Below, in pieces: positions 10,044 through 16,061 of a DNA stretch of 64,000 nucleotides; the stretch's first letter is position 1; each line of letters starts with the position of its first letter. This DNA comes from Verrucomicrobiota bacterium (GTDB taxonomy: Bacteria; Verrucomicrobiota; Verrucomicrobiia; Palsa-1439), in assembly GCA_003152315.1 (NCBI GenBank), contig PLZV01000060.1:1-64000 (forward strand), in the 5' to 3' direction. The translations under genes and the position numbers were made by a program. The notes under the pieces are model-generated. The model ran no database searches. It was not told where the DNA came from and was given only the letters and a program-made list of their open reading frames with translations.

Positions 10044-10092
10044 GCGGCAATGCCGCCCTCGTCTGCGGCAAAACCTCATCGCCTGCGGCAAT
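10044..10092. repeat. degenerate GCGGCAA tandem repeats
   Basis: Three GCGGCAA heptamers recur at roughly 20-nt spacing with similar CTCGTCT or CTCATCG lead-ins, just upstream of lpxA. A short imperfect tandem repeat; no function proposed. Confidence 0.5.
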
Positions 10093-10208
10093 GCCCCTCT
10101 CCCCGCCGCATTTGTACAAGAAGAAATTCATCAGGTCAATGCCAGCCTTGAAGGCCCCCGCCCTGTAGCGGCGGTCTGCGACCGCCGAACGGGCCATCTC
10201 AATGCGAA

Positions 10209-10236
10209 GGGCCACGCTCCGTCGTGGCCGTCCGGA
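10209..10236. repeat. 28-nt hairpin repeat, copy 1
   Basis: A 28-nt sequence with an internal stem GCCAC...GTGGC (spacer GCTCCGTC) is repeated at 10757-10784. It is the type of short dispersed intergenic hairpin common in verrucomicrobial and planctomycete genomes (from memory, not searched). Confidence 0.65.
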
Positions 10237-10334
10237 ATCGTTGACGTGTTGTGCGCTGGTCTCCCGACCACGCACATGGATCGACCGCAGGTCTCCCGGT
10301 CCTCCCACCTCCAAAAAATGCATTCAGCCGTTCC

Positions 10335-10433
10335 AAACGAACCGGATTGAATTCCCTCATCTCTCATCGCGCAACCCTTTGCCACCCTGAAAGATAAATG
10401 CACTTTTTCATCAAAAACCAATCCGGTTCGTTT
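10335..10433. repeat. 99-nt inverted-repeat element, array unit 1
   Basis: Arms AAACGAACCGGATTG (10335-10349) and CAATCCGGTTCGTTT (10419-10433) are exact 15-bp inverted repeats with a 69-nt spacer. The spacer shares short blocks (GCAACCC, ATAAAT, a T-rich run then CATCAA) with the spacer of the next element, but the inner arm bases differ completely between the two. Confidence 0.8.
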
Positions 10434-10557
10434 CGCAGAATCGCATGTTTTTGCGACCCCTCCCCACCCCTGTAGCCGCGGCGTGCCGCCAGGCGGCATC
10501 CACGGTTTCGAGACCGGGACTCTGTCGACGCGCTCCGCGCCTTTCTTCTCGACCGGA

Positions 10558-10654
10558 AAAACGAAGCCATTTGTCATTTTTCTGTAATCCACGCAACCCA
10601 TTCTCCTCGTGCCACATAAATACGATTTCTTCAACATTACAAATGGCTTCGTTT
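10558..10654. repeat. 97-nt inverted-repeat element, array unit 2
   Basis: Arms AAACGAAGCCATTTGT (10558-10573) and ACAAATGGCTTCGTTT (10639-10654) are exact 16-bp inverted repeats with a 65-nt spacer. The outer AAACGAA is shared with the other elements, while the following bases are specific to this copy and still perfectly matched between arms. Confidence 0.8.
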
Positions 10655-10756
10655 GGTAGAAACGCGGTTTTTGGAGCCCTTCTCTTCCCGAAGGTTTTGG
10701 TAGGGCGCGGTGGCCCACCGCGCCGCAGACTTGGCAATCCCCGCCTTAATGTGGAG

Positions 10757-10784
10757 GGCCACGCTCCGTCGTGGCCGTCCGGAT
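10757..10784. repeat. 28-nt hairpin repeat, copy 2
   Basis: Second copy of the sequence at 10209-10236, again with the GCCAC/GTGGC stem, in the same orientation, inside the composite repeat array. Confidence 0.65.
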
Positions 10785-10870
10785 TGACGATGGCATCCTC
10801 CCCGCCAATCATCTTGCCAAATTCCAACCCTCGCCTTTCTAACACATTCATATAAAGCCACTTAACTGGG

Positions 10871-10905
10871 GGATTCGTTTCGCAAAAACGTGTTTTTGCG
10901 AACCC
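10871..10905. repeat. partial array unit 3 with a strong hairpin
   Basis: GGATTCGTTT (10871-10880) corresponds to the right arm of the two preceding elements and lies 226 nt after the second one. A matching left arm was not found, so the unit is broken. It is followed by a palindrome with 9-bp arms CGCAAAAAC and GTTTTTGCG around a GT centre (10881-10900). The tail resembles the sequences following the right arms of units 1 and 2. Confidence 0.6.
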
Positions 10906-11255
10906 TTTTCCTCCCCCGTAGAAGCGGTATGCTACCGCGATTCGCCCCAGCGGATTGCCTGGTAGTCCCTGCCCTGATTGTAGGGCACGATGCCTGTAGT
11001 TTAGGTATCGCGCCGTAGCTGTAGCGTCGGTACCCCCTCCCCTTGATCCTTCTGCTCTTTCCGTATTCTTTGAAAGTTGAGCGTTGGAAAGCTTGCCCGC
11101 CAAAGCATCCTCGCGACGGAGGGTTGACCGTTGCATGTTCATTTGTCTCACCCCCCATTATACCCACCCGCAAACACCGTGTCCAGTAGAATTATCGCTT
11201 TAGGATATTCAGACGGTTGTTATCTTGGTCTGTAGAACCAGCAAATCACTCGCTG

Positions 11256-11486
11256 CTATTTCTTCAAATGGGCTAGGCGCTTCTTTGTATCCTCGCGCTT
11301 CACCTTCTGCTTACTGACGAACTGCTTGAGAGCTTCAAGGTCTTGGGATAATTCGTTTGCTGGTGCCAGAGAGGAATTCAGTGCAGCAGCGTGATCGTGC
11401 GCTGTGATCATGGCTGATGTGCGAGTCATGCCTTGGAATATCGCCTCGACCGCCTCGTCGTCGACCTGAACACCGTCCAAGCTCAT
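11256..11486 (-). CDS. small helical protein, unknown
   Basis: From the ATG at 11486 the product is 76 aa, ending in a charged helical stretch (DLEALKQFVSKQKVKREDTK) that could form a coiled coil. An upstream in-frame codon exists, but that extension is antisense-like Arg/Gly-rich sequence derived from a fabZ fragment, so the shorter start is preferred. I do not recognise the family. It is the outermost gene of the accessory island, directly next to fabZ 3'-end copy A. Confidence 0.5.
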   Translation of the reverse strand: MSLDGVQVDDEAVEAIFQGMTRTSAMITAHDHAAALNSSLAPANELSQDLEALKQFVSKQKVKREDTKKRLAHLKK

Positions 11487-11497
11487 CGTTTTTACTT

Positions 11498-11581
11498 CTA
11501 CCCCTCCACCACCCAAAACATCCCTTCCGCCTCGCTGACCACTTCGCCCGCCACCTTGCCGACGCCTTTGGCCTTGGCGAT
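11498..11581 (-). pseudogene. duplicated 3' end of lpxC-fabZ, copy A
   Basis: These 84 nt match the last 27 codons plus the stop of lpxC-fabZ (16042-16125) with 7 differences, in the same orientation and without indels. Similarity begins exactly at the stop codon and ends at 11581. Read as protein it gives IAKAKGVGKVAGEVVSEAEG followed by MFWVVEG and a stop. It has no start and is not a gene. Confidence 0.9.
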
Positions 11582-11602
11582 TTCTCCTCATGCGCTGCCA
11601 TC

Positions 11603-11650
11603 CTGCCAATCTCAAACCGCAAGTTTCGCAACCCGTCCAAAGCGCGGAGC
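11603..11650. repeat. 48-nt repeat shared with 15087-15133
   Basis: About 83% identical to 15087-15133. Key shared blocks are AACCGCAA, TTCGCAA and CCGTCCAAA. It flanks fabZ fragment copy A here and the AviRa-like gene there, so both ends of the accessory island carry it. Confidence 0.6.
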
Positions 11651-11802
11651 CAATTATCCACCGAAAGTGTTGCCAGTTCGGAGCGTCAAGGTTCCATCAA
11701 TGTTGTTTACATACCTGACCGGATCAGTCACTGTCCCACCATCTGCGGAGGAACCAATCATTCCGACGGTCAAATAGCCCGCAGACGAAAGGCAGATCGA
11801 TT

Positions 11803-11925
11803 ATGGGCGATAAATCTCCGAAAGCCGTCCACAAGCAGTCGTCGCAGAAGCAGGCCAAAGTCGACAAATCAAAACAGCAGAAGCAGCAGGCTGTGTTCGC
11901 GAAACAATCCGGCAATAAAAAGTAG
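11803..11925 (+). CDS. 40-aa basic MGDKSPK-type small protein
   Basis: The product begins MGDKSPKAVHKQSSQKQAK and continues as a Lys/Gln-rich chain to 40 aa. I recognise the MGDKSPK...KQ pattern as a widespread family of tiny basic proteins of unknown function found in many bacterial phyla (from memory). The ATG at 11803 is preceded by GACGAAAGGCAG, a plausible ribosome-binding site. It is likely cytoplasmic and disordered. It sits alone between repeat fragments of the accessory island on the plus strand. Confidence 0.75.
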   Translation: MGDKSPKAVHKQSSQKQAKVDKSKQQKQQAVFAKQSGNKK

Positions 11926-12072
11926 TAACGATTGTGGCTCGCGGCAAAAACGCAGGGAAACTGCCGAAGTTATGCGTTTTAATTCCAGAGCCGTGAACGG
12001 GGCCAGCACCTTCCTATTCACAGCTCCGCCACCCAGCCCCTCAATCCGCGTCCTCTTCGTGCTCTTCGCGTG

Positions 12073-12098
12073 TCCGCCATAGCTTTAGCGACGGCGGA
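12073..12098. repeat. TCCGCC/GGCGGA hairpin repeat, copy 1
   Basis: TCCGCC and GGCGGA enclose a 14-nt loop. Nearly identical copies are at 13371-13397 and 13456-13481; all three are preceded by TTCGCGTG and surrounded by short TTCGTG repeats. Confidence 0.7.
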
Positions 12099-12169
12099 TG
12101 CCTTCGCTTCCTTCGTAGTCTGACCGGCCGTCTTCGTGGTATTCGTGTCTACTTAGTGCAATTCGTGGT

Positions 12170-12238
12170 CATCACTTCCGCCTCGCTGACCACTTCGCCC
12201 GCCACCTTGCCGACGCCTTTGGCCTTGGCGATCTTGCC
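12170..12238 (-). pseudogene. duplicated 3' end of lpxC-fabZ, copy B
   Basis: These 69 nt match 16063-16131 of lpxC-fabZ with 4 differences. It lacks the last seven codons and stop, but extends two codons further into the gene than copy A. It shares with copies A and D four bases that differ from the resident gene. Confidence 0.9.
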
Positions 12239-12368
12239 TCGATTACCAAATCCGTGCGCTCATGTTGTGCTTCGGCCCGCTGGCGCTTGTGAAAGTTTTC
12301 ACTTGCATTCTCGACGAACACCGTTGTATAAACACCCTGTGAGCGAGTTTTTTCCTGTGATTGCGAGC

Positions 12369-13313
12369 ATGGGGCAGCACATGAACCGATTGGCAAAAGC
12401 ACTCTATCCCGGTCTCGTTGCGCTCGCGTGCTTCTTGTTTGGCTATGACCGTGCGCTCGGCGATACCCTCTACGTGTCGTGTCAAGGCGATGGCTTTACT
12501 GCAAATAGCGGTAAGATCTTTCAAATCGATACTGCATCCGGACACGGGTCCTACTTTGCTTCCGGTTTGGTTGATCCTTGGGGGCTCGCGCTTGACGGCA
12601 GTGGAAATCTTTACGCAGCCATGAATTATAGCGGGGGCGGAATTGACAAATTCGATGCGAGCGGGAACGCGTCGGTGTTTAACTCCTTGGCCTCAAACAG
12701 TCAGCCCTGGTACGTGGCATTTGACCGTAGCGGCAATCTCTTTACGTCCGGGTACTTCACAGATATTACAGGCGTAAAAAAATTCGATACGGGCGGACAC
12801 GTGTCGAACTTCGCCAACATGAGCAACCCCCGGAACATCGCGTTTGATCGTGCTGGTAACCTCTATCTGTTAAACGGTAGCAGCAGCTCGATATACAGAT
12901 TCGATACGAATGGCAATCAGTCCGTGTTCGCCTCGGTGGGCGGCGCGACGGGGCTCGCCTTTGACACCAGCGGCAACCTGTACACCGCTGATAGCTTCAA
13001 TGGTGCGATCGAAAAGATAAGTACGAATGGACAGGTTTCGCTATTTCTCAATTCTGGCCTCAGCTCGCCCTCCGCTCTCGCGTTTGATAGCGCCGGCAAT
13101 CTCTATGTAGCCAATTACAGCGTTACCGACCACCCAAACACCGGCACGATTGAGGAATTTGATACACACGGGAACGGGAGAATCATCGCATCGGGCTTGG
13201 ATTTTCCAGTGGCGTTTGCCGTTCAGGTTCCCGAGCCTGCAACGTGGGCCTTGGTGGCGCTGGGTAGCATCGCCCTTCTCCGCAACCATCGAATGCGTCG
13301 CCGCTCGTCGTAA
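12369..13313 (+). CDS. NHL-repeat beta-propeller protein with PEP-CTERM anchor
   Basis: The product (314 aa from ATG 12369; ATG 12381 also possible) has a signal peptide (MNRLAKALYPGLVALACFLF), then at least six propeller-like repeats around AFDSAGNLYVAN and AFDRAGNLYLLN, and a C-terminal PEP-CTERM signal (VPEPATWALVALGSIALL then RNHRMRRRSS). PEP-CTERM proteins are exported and processed by an exosortase; no exosortase gene is in the window. The propeller suggests binding or scaffolding at the cell surface or in exopolysaccharide, not a definite enzyme. It is flanked on both sides by repeats and fabZ fragments, and looks like a cassette of the accessory island. Confidence 0.85.
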   Translation: MGQHMNRLAKALYPGLVALACFLFGYDRALGDTLYVSCQGDGFTANSGKIFQIDTASGHGSYFASGLVDPWGLALDGSGNLYAAMNYSGGGIDKFDASGNASVFNSLASNSQPWYVAFDRSGNLFTSGYFTDITGVKKFDTGGHVSNFANMSNPRNIAFDRAGNLYLLNGSSSSIYRFDTNGNQSVFASVGGATGLAFDTSGNLYTADSFNGAIEKISTNGQVSLFLNSGLSSPSALAFDSAGNLYVANYSVTDHPNTGTIEEFDTHGNGRIIASGLDFPVAFAVQVPEPATWALVALGSIALLRNHRMRRRSS

Positions 13314-13370
13314 TCTTCCTCGGAACTTCAATCCCCGCCGTCTTCGTGCCCTTCGTGTCTATTTCGCGTG

Positions 13371-13397
13371 TCCGCCACGGCTTTTAGCGACGGCGGA
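13371..13397. repeat. TCCGCC/GGCGGA hairpin repeat, copy 2
   Basis: Same hairpin as 12073-12098 with one extra loop base, followed by ATGACTTCGTGG as in copy 3. Confidence 0.7.
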
Positions 13398-13455
13398 TGA
13401 CTTCGTGGTGCAGTCCGACTGGTCGTCTTCGTGCAATTCGTGTCTACTTCGCGTG

Positions 13456-13481
13456 TCCGCCATAGCTTTAGCGACGGCGGA
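13456..13481. repeat. TCCGCC/GGCGGA hairpin repeat, copy 3
   Basis: Identical in the stem and loop to copy 1 and sharing the downstream ATGACTTCGTGG with copy 2. It ends 16 nt before fabZ fragment copy C. Confidence 0.7.
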
Positions 13482-13497
13482 TGACTTCGTGGCAAGA

Positions 13498-13560
13498 CAT
13501 CACCTCCGCCTCGCCAACCCCTTCCCCCACCACCTTGCCGACGCCTTTGGCCTTGGCGAT
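13498..13560 (-). pseudogene. duplicated 3' end of lpxC-fabZ, copy C
   Basis: These 63 nt align with copy B (12170-12232) with 6 differences and are more diverged from the resident gene than copies A or B. The best preserved part is the final 28 nt up to GGCGAT. It appears to be the oldest fragment. Confidence 0.8.
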
Positions 13561-13601
13561 CCGGAGACCCCGACGCCCCTTGGCTAGCAGCTCTTGGTCC
13601 T

Positions 13602-14117
13602 TTACCATCTAAAAACAAGCTGTGAATTGTTCCAAACTGGTTTCGGATCGTTTTGATGGTCTTGAGCATCGATAACAAATCTAACTTTATGCGTTGTACG
13701 AAGAGCCCTGGTCCGAATGGTCGATGGATCCCAATTCCCCAAATCATCTTTGTGTTCAAAGAGAACTGTCAACGTTTCCGGGACAGCCCCCGTGTTGTGC
13801 GGATGCCGCCATACTAAAGCATTGGCTTTGGGTTCTCCAACTTGCTTCTCCAATACCCCGGCAATATTGCTGGTAACAGTGATGCGTTGGCTCCATCCCG
13901 TGCTCATACGCCACTCGATTATGTATTGAGTATTCACGGGAACTACAACAGTTGCCGTCCCAGCCCCTGGGTCTACTGAAACTGTGCTGATCGCCATTGG
14001 CGTAATAGGAGAGGCTGCGTCAACGAGAGCGACATCTTCCTCAGGAGTTGAGGTGGTCTGGCATCCGCTGAGGCTCATTGCAATTACGGGCAACAGAACT
14101 ACAAGTAGCGTCTTCAT
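13602..14117 (-). CDS. lipoprotein of unknown function
   Basis: The 171-aa product begins with a lipoprotein signal (MKTLLVVLLPVIAMSLSGC), the Cys of LSGC being the lipidation site, which fixes the start at ATG 14117. The mature part is a small beta-rich domain (ATVVVPVNTQYIIEWRMSTG) with no motif I recognise. It lies alone in the accessory island, bounded by fabZ fragment copies C and D. Probably anchored in the outer membrane. Confidence 0.7.
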   Translation of the reverse strand: MKTLLVVLLPVIAMSLSGCQTTSTPEEDVALVDAASPITPMAISTVSVDPGAGTATVVVPVNTQYIIEWRMSTGWSQRITVTSNIAGVLEKQVGEPKANALVWRHPHNTGAVPETLTVLFEHKDDLGNWDPSTIRTRALRTTHKVRFVIDAQDHQNDPKPVWNNSQLVFRW

Positions 14118-14244
14118 ATGAAAAAATGTCTGACGATCCTCCGTGCTAATCGGCAAGTGCATTATCTCCATGGTTTTTCCTACGCGCAGAACTGCCGAGC
14201 CAGAGCGAGCATACACAATTTCGCCATTGCTAGCCACACAGAAA

Positions 14245-14282
14245 AAGGGGCTGGCGCTTCACTATTCACAGATTCGCCACCC
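14245..14282. repeat. 38-nt repeat shared with 11997-12034
   Basis: About 76% identical to 11997-12034, with CTATTCACAG and CGCCACCC conserved. Both copies lie next to a fabZ fragment or its flanking repeats, so it may be part of the same larger repeat unit. Confidence 0.5.
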
Positions 14283-14286
14283 GTCT

Positions 14287-14332
14287 CTACCTCCTCCCTC
14301 ACCCGAAACATCACTTCCGCCTCGCTGACCAC
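14287..14332 (-). pseudogene. duplicated 3' end of lpxC-fabZ, copy D
   Basis: The 24 nt 14309-14332 are identical to copies A and B over the same stretch except one position of A, and the flanking 14287-14308 resembles the stop-codon end with a 1-nt insertion. The fragment stops abruptly at GACCAC, 7 nt before the CheB stop codon. It marks the boundary between the lipoprotein and CheB cassettes. Confidence 0.75.
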
Positions 14333-14339
14333 GTAAACA

Positions 14340-14942
14340 CTATCCATTCACAGCGCCAACCAGTTCTATCAACTTGGGGGCTATTTGGTCCAGGGGCAGG
14401 ATAAAATCTACATCGCCAGTCTTGATGGAAGTCTCCGGCATGCTGAAATCTTGCGACGTGGGCCGGTCTTGAGCGATGACCTTGCCGCCCTTCTCCTTGA
14501 TGATCTGCACTCCGAATGAACCGTCACCATCTCCCCCCGTAAGGACTGCGGCAATGGCATTCGTTTTGTAGACCTCGGCCACCGAAGCAAATAACGGCTC
14601 GGCGGAGGGACGCGCATAATGAATTTTGTTCGCAGAGGAAGAAGAAAGCCGAAGGCGACCGCCCTTTGCCACAAACAGATGGTGATTGGGCGGCGCGACA
14701 AAAACACGCGAATGGCATAGGACGTCGCCAGTCTCTGCCTGTTTGACCTCCAAAGGAGAGCGGCGGTTTAAAAGCTCGGCCAGGATACTCTCATGATCGG
14801 GCGCAAGGTGCATCACGATGGCAATGGCCGCCGGGAAGTCTGCCGGCAAGTCGCCAAGAATAACGGATAATGCCTTCAGGCCGCCGGCCGAGGCCGCCAT
14901 GGCGATGACGCAACGGGCCGGATCACATTCAGTAGCATGCAT
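14340..14942 (-). CDS. stand-alone CheB-type protein methylesterase domain
   Basis: The product (200 aa from ATG 14942) is the catalytic domain of the CheB chemotaxis glutamate methylesterase/deamidase without the usual N-terminal receiver domain. The catalytic serine lies in AMAASAGGLKAL, the histidine in VMHLAPDHES, and the aspartate in AVLTGGDGDGSFG, where most homologues have TGMGxDG. No cheR, receptor or other chemotaxis gene is near. Solitary CheB domains also occur fused to or beside CheR and kinases in non-motility systems. It sits in the accessory island, divergent from the AviRa-like gene. The alternative upstream start would add 32 residues of non-family sequence. Confidence 0.8.
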   Translation of the reverse strand: MHATECDPARCVIAMAASAGGLKALSVILGDLPADFPAAIAIVMHLAPDHESILAELLNRRSPLEVKQAETGDVLCHSRVFVAPPNHHLFVAKGGRLRLSSSSANKIHYARPSAEPLFASVAEVYKTNAIAAVLTGGDGDGSFGVQIIKEKGGKVIAQDRPTSQDFSMPETSIKTGDVDFILPLDQIAPKLIELVGAVNG

Positions 14943-15217
14943 GAGTAATGAGCATGATGACAGTATACTGGAAAATCCTGCATCCGCTATGGGGTGTTCG
15001 CCCCATCCGAGATTTTCGACACAGGCATGGTGCAACATAGAAACTGCCGGCTTTGAGCGAGTCCGTAACCATTATCAACGGCTACCCTGGCAACCTCGAA
15101 CCGCAACGTTCGCAAACCGTCCAAACGGGGAGCACCTTTCCGTGCCTCATTTTTCAAAGCGCTGTTTTTGATACCCCAACAGGATTCAGAACCGATTTTC
15201 TCTGTTATAATACGGCA
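14943..15217. other. intergenic region between cheB-like and aviRa-like genes
   Basis: The region carries the divergent promoters of the two cassettes and a 47-nt repeat (15087-15133) also found at 11603-11650. No coding potential was recognised. Confidence 0.5.
15185..15211 (+). promoter_or_regulatory. candidate promoter of the aviRa-like gene
   Basis: A perfect -10 hexamer TATAAT lies at 15206-15211 with a weak TTCAGA (15185-15190) 15 bp upstream. The predicted start, 6-7 nt downstream, coincides with the ATG of the 16-codon ORF at 15218, which would make the transcript leaderless. Confidence 0.5.
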
Positions 15218-15268
15218 ATGACACAAAACGAAAGCATGCAAACACTGCTCCTTGCGCTCAATGGATAA
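15218..15268 (+). CDS. possible 16-aa leader peptide of the aviRa-like gene
   Basis: The ORF reads MTQNESMQTLLLALNG and stops with TAA at 15266-15268, overlapping the methyltransferase start (ATG 15261) by 8 nt in another frame. Its ATG is about 7 nt after a consensus TATAAT, so it could be translated from a leaderless mRNA and feed ribosomes to the downstream gene. rRNA methyltransferases such as the Erm group are often controlled by leader peptides. Alternatively it is chance; it has no known family. Confidence 0.35.
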   Translation: MTQNESMQTLLLALNG

Positions 15269-16061
15269 AGAAAGGAAAATATCCAAGAATAAATATCGTT
15301 TTGTCGAGCCAGGGGACAACTACGAAGACTATTCAAGCGGACGCGTTTTATACGGAGCGCCCGGTGCGACAAATTTCTCTGTTCGTTTGATAAGCGAGAT
15401 ATTTCAGCGCTGTGCAGAGTACCTGAACTCAAAAGGAAACTCTGGGCCGTTTGTCATCTATGACCCGCTGTGCGGTGCAGGCTATTCCCTCGCAGTCTTG
15501 GGTCTTCTCCACGGCTCTTCAATAAAATCAATTTTTGCTTCGGATGTAGACTCAATCCTATTGGAGTTTGCGAACAAAAACTTGTCTCTGGTGAATGCAA
15601 GCGGATTGGACAAGAGGATAGAGGAATTGAAGGTCTTCGTAGAAAAATATACGAAACAGTCTCACAAAGATGCCTTGGAAAGCGCGTATCGACTAAGAGC
15701 CAAGATCGCATCTCATTCCTCAATTGACGAGCGCGCTTTTCATGCCGACATCCTTGACGAAACATTACTCCCGTCATTTCTTTTAGGAGTGGATATTGTC
15801 ATCACGGATCTGCCGTATGGGAAATTAACAAGTTGGGGCGGAATGGGAGACGATGCCACGGCGACCAGGACGCTCCTGGATAAGCTGCATGATCGTCTTC
15901 ACGGGCCAGCCATAGCGGCAATCAGTTCTCACAAACAACAACGCTTGGAATACGATGCCGACACGTATCATGAGATAATGGCCTTTACCTTGGAGAAGAG
16001 AAACATCGTTCTATTGGAACCTACTGGTCCGCCTCCGACCCCTACCCCTCCACCACACTAA
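15261..16061 (+). CDS. AviRa-like 23S rRNA (guanine-N2) methyltransferase
   Basis: The 266-aa product resembles AviRa, the SAM-dependent 23S rRNA methyltransferase giving avilamycin resistance in Streptomyces. Shared features are YGAPGATNFSVRLISEIFQR near residue 34, the SAM-binding YDPLCGAGYSLAVLGLLHG near 70, ASDVDSILLEFANKNL, and the catalytic-type DLPYGKLTSWGG. The ATG at 15261 is preferred to a TTG at 15252; no Shine-Dalgarno is seen, so coupling to the overlapping 16-codon ORF is plausible. It is visibly more AT-rich than the surrounding core genes. Its last seven codons (PTPTPPPH region) overlap the 3' end of lpxC-fabZ, so its C-terminus is partly made of fabZ-antisense sequence. Avilamycin resistance is not established for homologues outside actinomycetes. 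Confidence 0.8.
   Translation: MDKERKISKNKYRFVEPGDNYEDYSSGRVLYGAPGATNFSVRLISEIFQRCAEYLNSKGNSGPFVIYDPLCGAGYSLAVLGLLHGSSIKSIFASDVDSILLEFANKNLSLVNASGLDKRIEELKVFVEKYTKQSHKDALESAYRLRAKIASHSSIDERAFHADILDETLLPSFLLGVDIVITDLPYGKLTSWGGMGDDATATRTLLDKLHDRLHGPAIAAISSHKQQRLEYDADTYHEIMAFTLEKRNIVLLEPTGPPPTPTPPPH

Larger units (their letters stand above)
9983..11255. other. gene-free, repeat-rich 1.27-kb region
   Basis: I see no credible gene here; the reading frames present are low-complexity and Arg-rich. It holds degenerate GCGGCAA repeats (10044-10092), a hairpin of the form CGGCGGTCTGCGACCGCCG near 10164-10182, two copies of a 28-nt hairpin-bearing repeat (10209-10236, 10757-10784), two inverted-repeat elements of 97-99 nt and a third, partial one. 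Together 10335-10905 reads as a composite array of about 223-nt period. The left part must contain the present lpxA promoter. Confidence 0.7.
11487..11802. other. intergenic, with lpxC-fabZ 3' fragment and a second repeat
   Basis: No gene seen. It contains fabZ fragment copy A (11498-11581) and a 48-nt sequence (11603-11650) repeated with about 83% identity at 15087-15133. Beyond that, nothing recognisable until the small ORF at 11803. Confidence 0.6.
11926..12368. other. intergenic repeats with lpxC-fabZ fragment copy B
   Basis: No gene seen. Contains a 38-nt repeat (11997-12034, about 76% identical to 14245-14282), a TCCGCC/GGCGGA hairpin (12073-12098) flanked by TTCGTG-type strings, and fabZ fragment copy B (12170-12238). 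An open frame running into the next gene from 12156 translates this repeat DNA and is not thought to be coding. Confidence 0.6.
13314..13601. other. intergenic repeats with lpxC-fabZ fragment copy C
   Basis: No gene seen. Two TCCGCC/GGCGGA hairpins (13371-13397, 13456-13481) sit among TTCGTG strings, followed by fabZ fragment copy C (13498-13560). Confidence 0.6.

Noticed and set aside
9979-11173. Several minus-strand reading frames of 68-246 codons between lpxA and 11255
   Set aside because: They translate hairpin repeats into Arg/Gly/Pro-rich sequence, start at arbitrary codons and have no family similarity or ribosome-binding sites.
12156-12368. Longer start for the PEP-CTERM gene
   Set aside because: The extra 71 residues are translated fabZ-fragment repeat DNA; the signal peptide begins after ATG 12369 or 12381.
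9983-15217. CRISPR array
   Set aside because: The repeats are hairpins and composite units with diverged sequence and no regular short spacers; no cas gene is present.
9983-16041. Integron or prophage remnant
   Set aside because: No integrase, transposase, attC-like fold series or phage gene was seen; the only shared junction sequence is the fabZ 3' end and other short repeats.
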